Shown in pieces: positions 1 to 11,367 of a DNA stretch of 64,000 nt. Within the stretch, counting starts at the first letter, position 1. Each line of letters opens with the position of its first letter. The DNA comes from Rhizomucor pusillus (taxonomy: Eukaryota; Mucoromycota; Mucoromycetes; Mucorales; Lichtheimiaceae), in assembly GCA_900175165.2 (NCBI GenBank), contig FWWN02000164.1, forward strand, positions 659 to 64,658, read 5' to 3'. Under the pieces are notes generated by a model. It saw nothing but the letters and a program-made list of their open reading frames with translations. It did not search any database and was not told the origin of the DNA. Position numbers and translations under genes: made by a program.

Positions 1-1269
1 TGGTCCGTGCGTAAGTGCAACTGGTGCAACTGGTGCTTACTTAGAGGAAAAGTTATCATCATAGTTGTAGGTCACGTAACATCTTTTTTTTAACTGACGA
101 TAACTGCAAACAGCTTGTTCGTCGCTTATCAGAAGTTCTGGTTATCGATGCAACATATAAAACCAACATATACAATCTTCCCGCTCGTTAACATCGTCGG
201 CATGAACAATCTTGTACGAAAATGGGCATTCTACTGTCTTGCCCAATGTCATTGTTTCTGATAATGAACAAGCGCTGATCAGTGCAATTAACACCATGTT
301 TCCTTCAGCAACCCACCTTCTTTGCAAGCTTCATATACATCGTAATTTCAAGATCAACTTGGGCGAAGATTTCGATGTATCCCCCAAGGAGAAGTGGTCT
401 CTCAAGTCGAATTTTCTTTACAATCGATGTACAAGTCATTCCATCGAGCTGAATTTGATGCTGTTTTAAAACAATTCAACGATAATATCAAGTACTCTCG
501 AGATAACGGAACCAAATGCAAGGAGTACTTTGAGCGGTAATGAGAAGAATGAAGCGTTATCTTCGGCTTTATGATGTTTCTTCTGATTAGATGATAATTT
601 CTATACTTTCTATTTCCTAGGATGATGACTTACAAGGAGAAATGGGTAGGCCTGTACGTCAAAAAAGTTCCTCATTTTGGGAATATTATAACCAATAGAG
701 TGGAAGGCATCCATTCGAACATCAAGAACATTCTGAGGAGATCCAATGTCAACTTTGATAAAGCTTTTGCTGATATTGACCGATGGTATAAGAGGCTGGT
801 ATTTCATGGAGAAGAATGATATGGATGAAGAATGAGAAGTATAAGCGGACGAACGGAGGAAATGCCTTGTATATGGTACTGGTGCTGGACTATTATGAAT
901 AATTGAAACAGGAAGATGCCCTCGGCTACTGTGAGGATTTGGAAACGCTTGGACATAACCCAAAACTTGTTGGGAACTTTTTTTTTTGCAAAGACAATGG
1001 AATTAATGCGCGGAAAGATTTCCCATTTCGCGTACGATAGGATTATCGAGCAGCTTGTTAATGCATGGTCAACAGACTATGAAGCATGTCAATGCCCTGC
1101 TCGAGTTCAATTCAGGTTATCTTGCTATCACGTGCTGCCTCGGGATTCCTCTCCTGTCACTTTGGATATGATTGATCCTCGATGGATTTTGGACGAAGAA
1201 CTTGCTGTAAAGTACACCAGAGTGGATACTACTAGTACTAATGGTAATATAGAACGGAAAAATTGCTAG
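1..1269 (+). pseudogene. MULE-type DDE transposase with SWIM finger, frameshifted
   Basis: The reading starts in the frame containing CKQLVRRLSEVLVIDATY and shifts by one base near 181, where the expected LPLVNIVGMNN continues in another frame. It shifts again into the frame with SDNEQALISAINTMFP and LLCKLHIHRNF, typical of MULE transposases after the second catalytic Asp. From 622 comes YKEKWVGLYV, HFGNIITNRVEG and downstream helices, holding the third catalytic residue (Glu of NRVEG). From 916 a segment ends in the SWIM pattern CQCP...LSCYH. Three catalytic motifs and the zinc finger survive, but at least three frame changes or stops separate them. No intron model I tried joins all the pieces. 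In the family this enzyme cuts and inserts the element DNA. Confidence 0.65.
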
Positions 1270-1285
1270 AAAGGATAGTAAATGA

Positions 1286-2183
1286 ATGCGATGTTTACAT
1301 TACCTGTTATACAATAAATTAGAATTCGGTGACGATCAAAATGCAGAAACGCTTGAAACGGAAACAGAACAAAGTCGATTATCTTTGATAAGTGAGGGTA
1401 TCAAGTTACTAAGCAGTTTGGACGATAAACTCGAACAAGGAACAAATCAAGAACGTATGCAGTTAATTAGCATCTTGGATGTAGAGGATGCCCGTCTGGA
1501 AATCAAGCCGCCTGTGCCAGCACAATCTTTGAAAGGTCGATCACCGACAAAACGAACAAAACCCACTTTCGAAATATATGACGAAAAGGTACGAAAGAAA
1601 GCAAAGCAGTTGAAGAAGACGTAAGTGAGAAATAAACAATGTCGATAGGATAATAATAGTAGAAATTAGCGCATAATTGACAATGTTTTAGTCATGATCA
1701 GTGGCCATTATTATCTCCTGCTATACCTAAAAACCAAGTCGTTCAAGTATTCGGTCCTCAGCGAGATGGTAATTGCGGATTTCGGTGTTTGGCTTATGCA
1801 TTGAAGAGAGTTGATGGTGAAGATTCGTATCAGGAAGTCAAGGAAGAGATGTATCAATACCTTGATTCTAAGAAGGAACGGTATTTACAAGTAGGGGTAT
1901 TTTTACACGAGGCCATTGATAGGCTGGTGATTGTGTTGAAGGAAAAAGGCAATGCTCCCAATCACAGCACTGATTCTATGCCGCTGACTGTGCACAGGTG
2001 GCCAGTGACGCGTTCTCTATTCCAATCGAAATCTACAGCGACCCATGGAAATCAATTATGCTACCTATGAATAACACAAGATACACAAGCTATAAACTTG
2101 TTGCATTGCAACTGCATGATCGGCATTTCTACTATATCAAGATTCGAGGAGGATATACTCATCCCAGCATCTACACCCTATAG
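1286..2183 (+). pseudogene. Charged linker plus OTU-like cysteine protease module
   Basis: A lysine- and glutamate-rich segment (1286-1621) is followed by a plausible intron (GTAAGT after 1621, TTTAG near 1691), after which the frame reads QVVQVFGPQRDGNCGFRC. DGNC is the Asp/Cys motif of OTU deubiquitinases. A second block, DCAQVASDAFSIPIEIY near 1985-2045, ends in LHDRHFYYIKI, placing a His-aromatic pair where OTU proteases have their catalytic His. One base is missing between the two blocks near 1975, so this copy is not openly translatable. OTU domains cleave ubiquitin or ubiquitin-like conjugates; a role in transposition is not shown here. The linker and OTU part look less decayed than the transposase core. 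Confidence 0.6.
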
Positions 2184-2727
2184 ACGTGTCTGCTCTGAGC
2201 ATGGCATCAATAATCAATCGTATCAATTTTCCAAACAGCAAACTCAATAATCTTCGGCATCACTTAACCATCCAGAATTAAAAATCAATCGCATTATCAA
2301 CGCCAACAAGAAGGACAACACCAAAATCTTCTTCGGATTAGGCTCGTCTTAAAGCCCAAACATGACGCGTCGTAACATTTAGACTATTTTTTATTTCTGT
2401 ATTAAAGATAAATTGTTTTGGTGAACCAAATTCGTAAGCTCCCCCTAGTGCTAAGCTCCCTTGATTATTTTTGTAATTAGGTTCTGTACAGCCTAGCAGC
2501 CTTGTGTATTAATTATACAACATTTTTAACGAAATTGAATTTGAAATCCCGCTTGGTCTGCCCTTCAGCCCTGCCCGTAGCAATCCCCTTGTTCGAGACA
2601 ACTTTCGGGAAGAGTAGGTTGTTGTGTCCGAAGGAAATCTCTTCTGTTTACTTGCAAACATGAAGTCTCAATCTCTCCCCTGACGAATTAGCAAACGAAT
2701 CTTAAACTTTTGCTTCAATGCGCAGTT
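2184..2727. other. Spacer between two broken mobile-type genes
   Basis: No open frame with recognisable content and no RNA gene seen. The stretch is AT-rich and may hold the right end of the MULE element, but I could not identify a terminal repeat. Confidence 0.4.
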
Positions 2728-3997
2728 ATGAATAGTTTATTGCAAGTACAGAAACACTCTGACGGTTGCTTTCACTATAATAGTTGTACACACGAAGCAA
2801 AACGCATCAACTGGCACCCATTTCAAACGCTTGTTGCATTGCACTTCAGCCATCTTCAGGACAACAATCGTATACGGCCAATGTACTTGACGCTGGTGTA
2901 CAACCGCTGTGCTATTGCAAACGTCACGCACAAGGTCGCTACTACTAACAAGCGCGTTCCTTTTGCCGTGCACATCAGCTACGACAAGTACACCCTCAAT
3001 CTTCAATGCCTCAAATATGCGATACCCACCGACCCTGAGGATCCTTTGGTGATATCAGACGTCAAAACCAATGTCAGGCCCTTCACCTTCCGAAAATACC
3101 TGAACTCGCCACCGACTTCTTCCGAGAATTCTACGAGCTATGATCAGTTATGAGTAACCTAAAGCTGACAGAAGCTCAGTTACTGCAGCTGGTAAATGCT
3201 CTATTTCTCTCGGTGGATCCCTTGGATACGAAAGTATACGAGTCCAAAAGAATGACCGCAGAGAACATCATTGCGGATATATACGACTGCGTACCGGAGA
3301 AATTGAGGAATCCGCAGCGATTCGGGCAGTGATGCCAATGCAACAATGCGGAATTTATGGACGTAAGCAGCGCTGTTAAGACGAGCAGAGATGTCAGCAA
3401 AACAAAAGAAAGAGTTGGAGATATTTTTGCTCTCAAGAAAGATAACATGGTAACTCTGATTTGGTATTGTTACCGAGCCCGAATTTACGTCTTCTACTAG
3501 ATCATGTCCTCAACTGGATAAAGAACTACATGTCCGTATATCAGGCAGAACTCAGAGGTTACAAGACAAATGGAATGAGCATAATAGGATATGCTAGAAA
3601 GTCGAAAGGAGTGCAAAAAAGAGGAACGAAGAACAGAGTTCGTCTAATACAGAAGATGGTTGCCCGGCTGGAAGAAAGATCGCTGGTTGTGAAAATATAT
3701 GTTTCTCCTTCTTGCGATGCCAAGGAACCACTTGAACAGAGGGATATGCCAGCATCAAGGGCATTGATCAGAAAATTAAAGGATGTCGAAGGAACGATGC
3801 AAGGTAGGAAGGCTGCAGTGGTAGAAGCATATTTGAAACTAACATGTGGGATCGAAGACATCCTTGCAGTTCTTGCAAAAGACGAGAAATATGTTTGTCT
3901 GGTGGTATTGGACTTTGCGGGCCTGAGCACAGATCCAAACGATGTATATGATCATACTTGTCGTGTCCAGGTCTGCCGACCAATATGGAAGAAGTAG
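2728..3997 (+). pseudogene. Serine-recombinase-like gene, degenerate
   Basis: The first part (from the ATG at 2728) reads INWHPFQTLVALHFSHLQDN and continues to 3090. It then shifts frame to PELATDFFREFYEL, meets a stop, and continues with SNLKLTEAQLLQLVNALFLS to 3330. After another stop a CxC segment (CQCNNAEFM) follows. From 3461 a 178-codon open frame contains IIGYARKSKGV, then NRVRLIQKMVARLEERS, VSPS and VCLVVLDFAGLSTDPND. YARKS followed by a charged helix and a later V-x-x-D-x-x-LS segment resembles the catalytic N-terminus of serine recombinases (Y-x-R-x-S with nucleophilic Ser). I recall similar proteins repeated in Mucorales genomes. At least two frame changes and two stops show this copy is not intact. 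The recombinase link is a motif-level inference. Confidence 0.5.
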
Positions 3998-5536
3998 AAA
4001 TGAGTATGACTTTCTTCAAATTCCATCCCAAATCATATAGACAGGGTCGCGTAGATGTTCATTTTCTTAATCTTTATTCTCAGTAAATGTACTTTACTGA
4101 CGTTCAGTCCCAACTTACTTATGTCTCATCTTATATCTCTACGCTACCCGCAAACTCCACAATATTCCGACAAAAGCAGAAGCAGTCATCCTGGACAGGG
4201 AAGAAATCCTTGAAAAGCAATGTATTCTAAAGATATTCGATTGCCGACCATCGACGATCCAGCGATGGAAGTGAAGACTTCGTGAAAAAGTGGATGAACT
4301 GAATAAATAGTTGAATCATAGGTTTTCGACTGCGGTTTCGTCTGGCGAGACTTACTTGGCCCTTTCCGCCTACAGTTTCAAGTTTATCACTAACTAGACT
4401 GGCGTTAGGGAAATTTCGGACACAGTGACTTAGAATTGAACCTTTGAGCTCATTTTTTGCGGAATCTGTTAAAATGCATAAATTAAATTTATACAAAAAG
4501 TGGTTATGATTGGGTTGAACCAATGTGAAAGGATAGAAAGGAAAAAAGGGGATACAAATGGGTGGAAATATTTATATTGCTATTACTGCTATTACTAAAA
4601 AGTTGAGAGACTAGGCATCCACAAAGTGCTCAAAATCAAAGTCACTCCAATTTGACTACTTCGTTCAACAACCATCGAGCCTGAATTTTTTGGTCCATTT
4701 TCAACACGGCACTTTCCAGAGACAAATCATCAGTGTTGTACCTTTAAGATGATCCTCATGATCTTGAACTGATAAAGTCGTTGCTCTTGTTCATTTCGAA
4801 GTACAACAGCAGCAAGGGATACTATCATCAGTACTGGCACCCACATTTTTGTAGGTACATTACTAAGCCTACGACTAAGAACATAAATAAAGAAGTTGAC
4901 TGTCCTCAGACTGCGGATGTGGTACATCTGTACAGCGATCAGTCGTATGCCGTCATCCGTGCAGAAAGAGCTGTCGTTGTTCCTGAAGCACCTGCTGAAA
5001 TATATCCTGGATCTGGCAGCAGTGCATTGTAAACACAATGTCTCCTTTAAGTCTTGGATAACCAACATGCTTCATAATATACTGATATCCATCATCGTAA
5101 TCTTGGACTGTGACTACATTCGATGAAGTCCATATCCTCCAAAAGCTCCAAACCTCGTTCATGTAGATGTACTCATTTAATCAAAAACAAATTCCCCTCA
5201 TCCACACAGTATGCACTATCGTCCAGTCCAATCCAGGCCTGATCCCATACGTCAAAGGAAGTCAATGCTGCCAAAGTTATGGATTCCTCGGACGTGCATG
5301 TTTTCAAACAAGAATCATAGATTTTCCCAACGCCATTTTGTCGTCGAAAAATTCTGCAGATATCTGTCTTTCGCAGGAATAGCAGCAAAATGAATAGGAT
5401 AATCCAGTTCTATTTTCATTGTTGTTCACAAGAAATCACCCGGACATCTTAACCAGATTAGTATTCGGAGTGTATTTCATTTTTCATTTCGAGAACCTGT
5501 GCAGCCAACTTGAGTTCAAGTATTAATCCTGACCTG
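3998..5536. other. Gene-poor spacer with unassigned ORF debris
   Basis: No recognisable gene. On the minus strand, three overlapping open segments between 4730 and 5388 (one reading LTSFDVWDQAWIGLDDSAY, another DYDDGYQYIMKHVGYPRLKG) could be exons or decayed coding sequence of an unknown protein. I found no splice model joining them and no family match. The rest has stops in all frames. Confidence 0.35.
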
Positions 5537-7019
5537 ATGAACGATCAGGGTTTGCGATTCAATCTACCCACCTGGGTATCGTACGTTCTGTCTATCACAG
5601 GCTTAGCGGGCCTGGCTGGTGCAACACTTCTATACTTGTATCAATGCGACATCATCTACCCCAGCGCTTTCCCTGAAGGATCAAGGACGCATGTATGTTT
5701 GTAAATTTCAGCATACCATCAAGTTGACTGAAACGACACTGCATAACCAGGTCGCCAAGCCTTCCGATTTTGGCATGAAATTTACTGAGAAGACTCTGAT
5801 CACTAAAGACAATGTCAAGGTGCAGACATACACTATGGTTTTGGAAGACGAAAACGTGGCCAGAACTGCACCAACGATCCTCTACTTTCATGTTCGTGTC
5901 TGGCAAACTTCAAATATAAAATGAGATTACTTACAGCGTGCGCACGGATTTATATAGGCTAATGCCGGCAATATGGTTCGATAGAAGCGTTCAAGCGATG
6001 TCGGCTTATGTCCTTCTCACAGTTATTCGTAGGGTCATCGCTTACCGATTGCGAAGATATTTTACCAGAAACTAAAGTGCAATGTTGTTATGCTATCCTA
6101 CCGAGGGTAAAATTACTGGACCGGAAGCTTTGCATTTTGCATTAACACCATCGTGTACAGATATGGATTGAGCGAGGGCAAGGCAAATGAAAAAGGCATG
6201 CGGATCGACGCTCAGGTAGTCGGGCGGTAGCCATATCTATATTTTCCTTGCAACATTGTATTTCTGCAGACTGACCGAATGATTTGATAATTAGACGCTT
6301 TTGGCGTATGTACTTGAACATCCGGTTTTAAAGGACACCAGATTGGTTGCATATGGCCAGTCCATCGGCGGTGCTGTTGCGATCGATCTCGTATCACGAA
6401 ATGAAAACTCATTTTCGGGTTTAATTGTGGAAAACACATTCTTGAGTTTGGTATGTCATTTTGGAGTCATAGCCTCGTTTGTCACGATAAAATTTCGCTC
6501 TGATATTGACGATATGCGTAGCCCAAGCTTATTCCGAGTGTTATGCCTGTTTTACGCTATGTCACATTTCTGTGCCATCAACAATGGCCTTCAGAAACAA
6601 GCATTCAACGAATTGCAAATACCCCTATTCTCTTTATATCCGGAGCACGAGACGAGCTTATTCCTCCAGCGCATATGGCCAAGCTGCATGAACTTTGCAG
6701 TACCAGAGGTGCCAAGGATTGGGCAGAAATGCCTAATGGCACGCACAATGATACTTGTGTGCAGCCGGGCTATTTCACTGCTATCCGCGAATTTCTCGAA
6801 CGAAGAGTGCTCAAAGAAGAACGCCGGGCTGAAGAAGACAAGGAGAAGGCGGAGGCAAAACTGGACACTTCCCGTATCGATGGAGAACCTGTCACAGAAG
6901 ACAATGTGCAGCAACAGCAACGGGAATTCGAAACTTATCAACTTGTTAGTGGAGTAGCAGATGCTGAAGGAATGACGCACAGTTTCCAAGTGGAAGAGGT
7001 TGAATTGGAAGAAGAATAA
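5537..7019 (+). CDS. bem46: Bem46/ABHD13-like membrane-anchored alpha/beta hydrolase
   Basis: A seven-exon model joins cleanly: 5537-5692, 5751-5891, 5958-5975, 6033-6106, 6161-6215, 6295-6450 and 6522-7019, giving 365 residues. The start is the first ATG in frame, just before a hydrophobic anchor (residues about 12-34). Downstream come KPSDFGM, the oxyanion segment YFHANAGNMGHRLP, the nucleophile elbow GQSIGG, the acid in SGARDELIPP and the histidine in NGTHND, so the Ser-Asp-His triad is complete. The C-terminus is a glutamate-rich tail not typical of the core family. Bem46 proteins are ER or plasma-membrane hydrolases linked to polarity in fungi; the substrate is unknown. Exon 3 is an 18-nt microexon coding only ANAGNM. 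The gene is convergent with the CDT1-like gene, about 80 bp away. Confidence 0.9.
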
Positions 7020-7100
7020 ACATGAAAGAATGCAAGACATATATTGGCAGTTTCCCATTGAACTTGCTTCTATTTTTTTTGTGATTTCGCTCGAATCTAT

Positions 7101-8786
7101 TTAAAGAGTTTTAATAACATTCTTGTAGAGGAGAGTATGAGACAATTACTGACCCGTTCAAGCAAAGCCTGCCTCCTGTCCTTCACACTGCCCTTTGGTT
7201 CTGGTTTCGGTTGCTCAGTCTCTTTCTTGGCTTCTTCTTTTCGTTGCTCCTGCAATAGAAGTATCTCTCGGACCTGCAATCGTGCCAAAATTTAGTAAAG
7301 CTCTCATGTCAACATTAACTAAACGAACCCTTTCAGGAATTTTAGCAGTCTGTAACCATTCCTTCTTGTCAACAACTTTCGTCGATTTCGGGAGCTCCTT
7401 TTCAGGCACCGTAGCATGAGGCTGTAAAAATCAAGTTAGCATTGTCTTTGCGCGTGCGGAAAAGATAGTAATCTACCTCCTTGTGCTTCTCGAAATACTC
7501 TTCCAGTTTTGATGCCAACAACGTCTCTCGCTCTTCAAGGCTTTTGCCGTCTAATGGAGTTTTCCATTTTCCACCTACTTCCACAGAGTATGTCTCAATA
7601 TTTGCCACATATTCGGTTATGACTTGAGGTTCCAATTTATAGAGATCAGGTGTTAGGTATAAAATTTTGCACATATGTCCCAGTGTGATATTTCTGTACT
7701 AAACATGAGCAATTGCATTTGACATTACAAATCCTACAATCTTTACCGTCGCGTAGAATTGCGTAATACGGGCGTAATCTTGTGGAAAAGCGCCATACGC
7801 TTGTTTCCTGCATAGAACGTCAGAAGAATATCGAGCGCTTTTCGAAGACTTTTAAGGGTATTGCATTCGTCCGCTATTCTTGCTCGATCATTCTATTCGT
7901 ATGTCGTAAGGATAAAATTCGCATCTCTCTTATATAACCACGAACCTCATAAATCAAAGCCTTCCAAGGCTTTTGTTCCACTGTAGTTTCGTCAGTATCG
8001 TTTTTGATCTCGTTATCATCGTGGTGCTCGGTGGAAAAATCTTCCATTTGATCGTTAAACATCGAACCTTGTTGATTATGCTCCCCATCGACGGCCAAGT
8101 CCTCAAAACACGGAGCTTCCTTCTTTAACTGCTTTGATCGAATACGAATATCGTCCTTTTCGTTTTCAGAGAGATCAAGAACTTGCTTTTCTTCTACAGG
8201 CGTTGCATATGCAGCTTTAGTAGGAATGATACATCCGTTGATACCATCATCGTGTTCCGTGTGCAGCTTGATCTTCTTTGCCTCTTCCTTCTCGGGTGAC
8301 GGGTATTCGCAAGACGCTTGCCGTTTCTCTGGTATCGTCTTCGTTGGCGCTGGATCCTCTGAACAGTCCTGATGACTCGTAAAAGCTTCCAAAATCGTCC
8401 GTTGGTTGCTATCAGCAGGAGTATTTCGCTTCGATATAAGACGTGTACTTCGTCTCTTCGTGGATCTTGGTTTTTGTGTCTGGTTCAGGACGGGCGAGCG
8501 CTTCAAAATCTTTTCCAAATTACGATCAATGAATCTAGCTTGCTTCTATTAATAATGCGAGAAAATGACTCACTGTCGAAGACTCTGGATCTTGTTCGCT
8601 TGAGCTTGTTGTGTCCACTTGTTGTTTTTCCTCGATACTTGCTTTCGAGTTTGACGCGTTTTCTTCTTCCACCCGAGATTGATTTCTCGACTGAGGAATA
8701 TAGAGTACGACTTTAAGTAAAAGATTTGGCTAATGCTATTCAATGATGCTTACTTTCACTATACGTAAACCAATCCTGGTCTGCAT
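7101..8786 (-). CDS. CDT1: CDT1-like DNA replication licensing factor
   Basis: Eight exons (8754-8786, 8574-8690, 7946-8542, 7747-7892, 7477-7693, 7329-7421, 7154-7273, 7101-7121) join in frame to about 447 residues. The N-terminal half is acidic, polar and probably disordered, with a PIP-box-like QRTILEAF that lacks one aromatic. The middle contains KSLRKALDILLTFYAG and MALFHKITPVLRNSTRR, followed by NITLGHMCKILYLTPDLYKL, which I match to the CDT1 winged-helix fold. The C-terminus has a coiled, KxE-rich helix ending in RRQALLER, similar to the CDT1 C-terminal helix. CDT1 loads MCM2-7 at origins and is controlled by geminin or by PCNA-coupled degradation. The last exon codes only six residues and is uncertain. 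A divergent CDT1 is my best call; another winged-helix nuclear protein is possible. Confidence 0.65.
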
Positions 8787-11367
8787 TGTAAGCAATTTGT
8801 GGAAAGAGATTCCCTTTTAGAGAAAACCGCCCTCTATGGCACTGATACCACCCTCCGCAAATACAGTACATTTATGCGTGACTTTGGAGTTCGCACCTGC
8901 GACTCTGTTCAGCAATCCTTTGTGTTACAATAAACCTACCTTTTATGTTGTCATTCTCATCCTTTCCTAAACATTCAACATTTTCGTAGCAGCGTAGTGA
9001 GCAACCTCTGTCTTTGCGTCATTAATATTTTTCTCATTTCTCGTTTCCATAATAGAATCAGCTCCAAAGGATCAAATCTAAAAGGCACGTATATCTTACC
9101 TCTTTGAGCCGTAAAACACTAATCCGACTATAAAAATGGTTTTCTTCCAGTTATTGGCTCTTTTTTCAAAAATTCGCCGTGGAGACACTTTTTTTCTGGA
9201 GGCTGTAGGAATTTGGAGAGTGGGTGGAGCACCGGTTTTTTGATGGAAAACTGTAGTTAATTAACTTATACACCTTCCACATGCCATGGATGAAAGTGTA
9301 TAACACGATATGGGCTACAAGAGAAATGTTCACTTTTGGAGTTTAGCAGACAGAACAGATACAATCTGAGAATTGCGACTTGAAAGCTTTCGGATATTCA
9401 ACACCTGACGCAAAGAGGGCTCCACCACAGCCTGCAGACGAAGAGAAAAATTTACTCTTATGGACCAGGCATCTGTATCAATGATCATTGGCGTCTTTGC
9501 ATGACGCAAGGTGCATTCAACAGCTGTTATAAATACTACATCGCATTCTACGATATGGATCGACGGATCAATACTATACTCCCAGAGTCGGTCCTTTCCA
9601 TTGCACCACAACGCGGTTCCGGATAATGATATGAATTTAAGGCAACGAACTGAGTCGTATATTACTGGCATCCCTAATCTTGTGGCGTGAAGTCCTCGCA
9701 CATGCATAGAAATTTTGCCGAGACTCCCATATTTCGTTTTCGAGATAATCGCATGGACACTGGCTTGCTGCGCAGTCCATCTGACACATGCTCCTTGGCA
9801 GTTCCTTGGAAAGATACTTAGGAGTGAGACAAAGAAGTTAACCTTGATTTCGCTTCCTTTGCATATAAAGTCACGCCTTGCTTATGACATCGTTTCTGGC
9901 GTCTACGAACCTCCTTGGCTCATCAAGTCGACGTTTTCTTTCATCGTCCGCTCTGATGCAATGTACAGCCCTTTGCTCTCTCTCTCGGTTATCAAGCCAA
10001 GATTTCCTTTCATCATGTCTCTGATATCGATAGATCCCCTCTATTGCTCTCTTTTGCTTAATGTTTGTATTGATAACCGTTGCCGGCTATAATTACCATC
10101 TTTTATGAATACCTCCTAACAATGCAAAGCCCTCAAAAACTCCATAGATTTTCGCTGACCTTCCGAACGCCGCGTTTACGGTATTTTCTTCCTTCCCATC
10201 GCAAATAGCCGAGGCCCCTTCCCATACAAAGCTATTCATACCCAAGGTAAATGTCTAAAAAAGATGCTAAATGAACGGGAAAGCTTTCTTTCACGCCGAT
10301 TTTGTCTGTAGATGGATAGTAATCACTCATTTTATGGTTACTCAGCAATTTGCTGCATGACCAGCACTGCAGCTGAAGCTGTCTAGTAGGGGGTTTTTTC
10401 CTGAGGGGCAGTGACGAGCAGATTATCTATCTCAAGGGGACGCTGTTAAGTGGTCATTTCGCGCGACAGCAAGCGGCGGCCAGCGCGGTGAAGCACTGGT
10501 CAGCTTGATAAGGCTGTTGAAAGCTGGATGCAGCAGCAGCTGTGTACGGCGGACACGGTCTTTGATGATTACGATGGCAGCGTTTGCCCTTCGATCGAGT
10601 TTGGAGTGGTGCTTATAATCTCGACTTATCCCTGTAGTACTTTTCAGGAACATCATCATTAGGATATCTATAGTATATCTTATCGAACTTGTATCTATGT
10701 TGATGGCAAACGCAAATACTCAGCCCTATTGCTGCGAAATGTCAAGCTTGTACCCAGCACAGTATAAATATATTAAAAGTGATTCATGATATTATTCATT
10801 TTACAAAGGAAGATGTGGGAAATATTTGGAACCAATGCCATCTAATTATTACCATGTGACATATAATCATTCAGGAACTGCACAACGCGTTGTGTGAGGT
10901 AGCTTTCCGAGATAGTAACCCCTGTGCAGTATCCATCCATTTTATTTTTCCAATAATTAATCGGACGGATGACAGCATATCATGGAGACTCTATTCAACC
11001 AAACATGATGACAATCTAAGGTAAAACTATCAACTCAATGGTATCTCAAGTTCAGTGTAACCTGCAGACTCTTTTCCACGTCTTTTGTTCCTTTAAGAAT
11101 CCAGTATCGCGACGTATTACCCAGGTAATTTCAAGCGAATCATGTCATGAAAAAGAAAATACTGAAAATGGTAGACGCGTATAAATACAGGCTGTTAGGG
11201 TTGATGAAGGTTACAGAACAAGGTAAGGATATGAGTACTGGAGGAGTAGAAAAAAGGAATATGGTAGGTATCACAGTTCTGGGATGAGGTTTTTTGGAGG
11301 AGGCGAGGGCAAACGGCCAACTTGCGGTGGAATCCATGTACCACGAGTCCAGTTCCGTTTCGCACAT
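8787..11367. other. 2.6-kb gene-poor region with one unassigned 125-aa ORF
   Basis: I see no conserved gene. An ATG-started minus-strand frame at 9330-9707 (MHVRGLHATRLGMPVIYDS at its start, 125 residues) has no recognised domain or motif, and no splice-linked partner was found. A plus-strand frame at 9715-10092 is rich in Leu, Ile and Ser and reads like non-coding pyrimidine-rich sequence. 10100-11360 has only short frames. No tRNA or rRNA was recognised. Confidence 0.35.

Larger units (their letters stand above)
1..2190 (+). mobile_element. Degenerate MULE element carrying SWIM and OTU modules, cut by left window edge
   Basis: In order along the + strand lie a MULE transposase core (first aspartate motif IDATYKTN near 144, second in VIVSDNEQAL near 245, glutamate motif NRVEGIHSNIK near 700), a SWIM-type CxC...CxH zinc finger near 1090-1130, a charged linker, and an OTU-like cysteine-protease module with DGNCGFRC near 1770. 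The pieces fall in several frames separated by stops, so the copy is dead or has small indels. The left end is outside the window. I found no terminal inverted repeat or target duplication at the right end, so 2190 is only the last coding similarity. The domain order is seen directly; that it is one element is inferred. Confidence 0.7.

Noticed and set aside
9715..10092. 125-codon plus-strand frame
   Set aside because: Pyrimidine-rich sequence produces Leu/Ile/Ser-rich frames by chance; no motif and no ATG at its beginning beyond the first codon.
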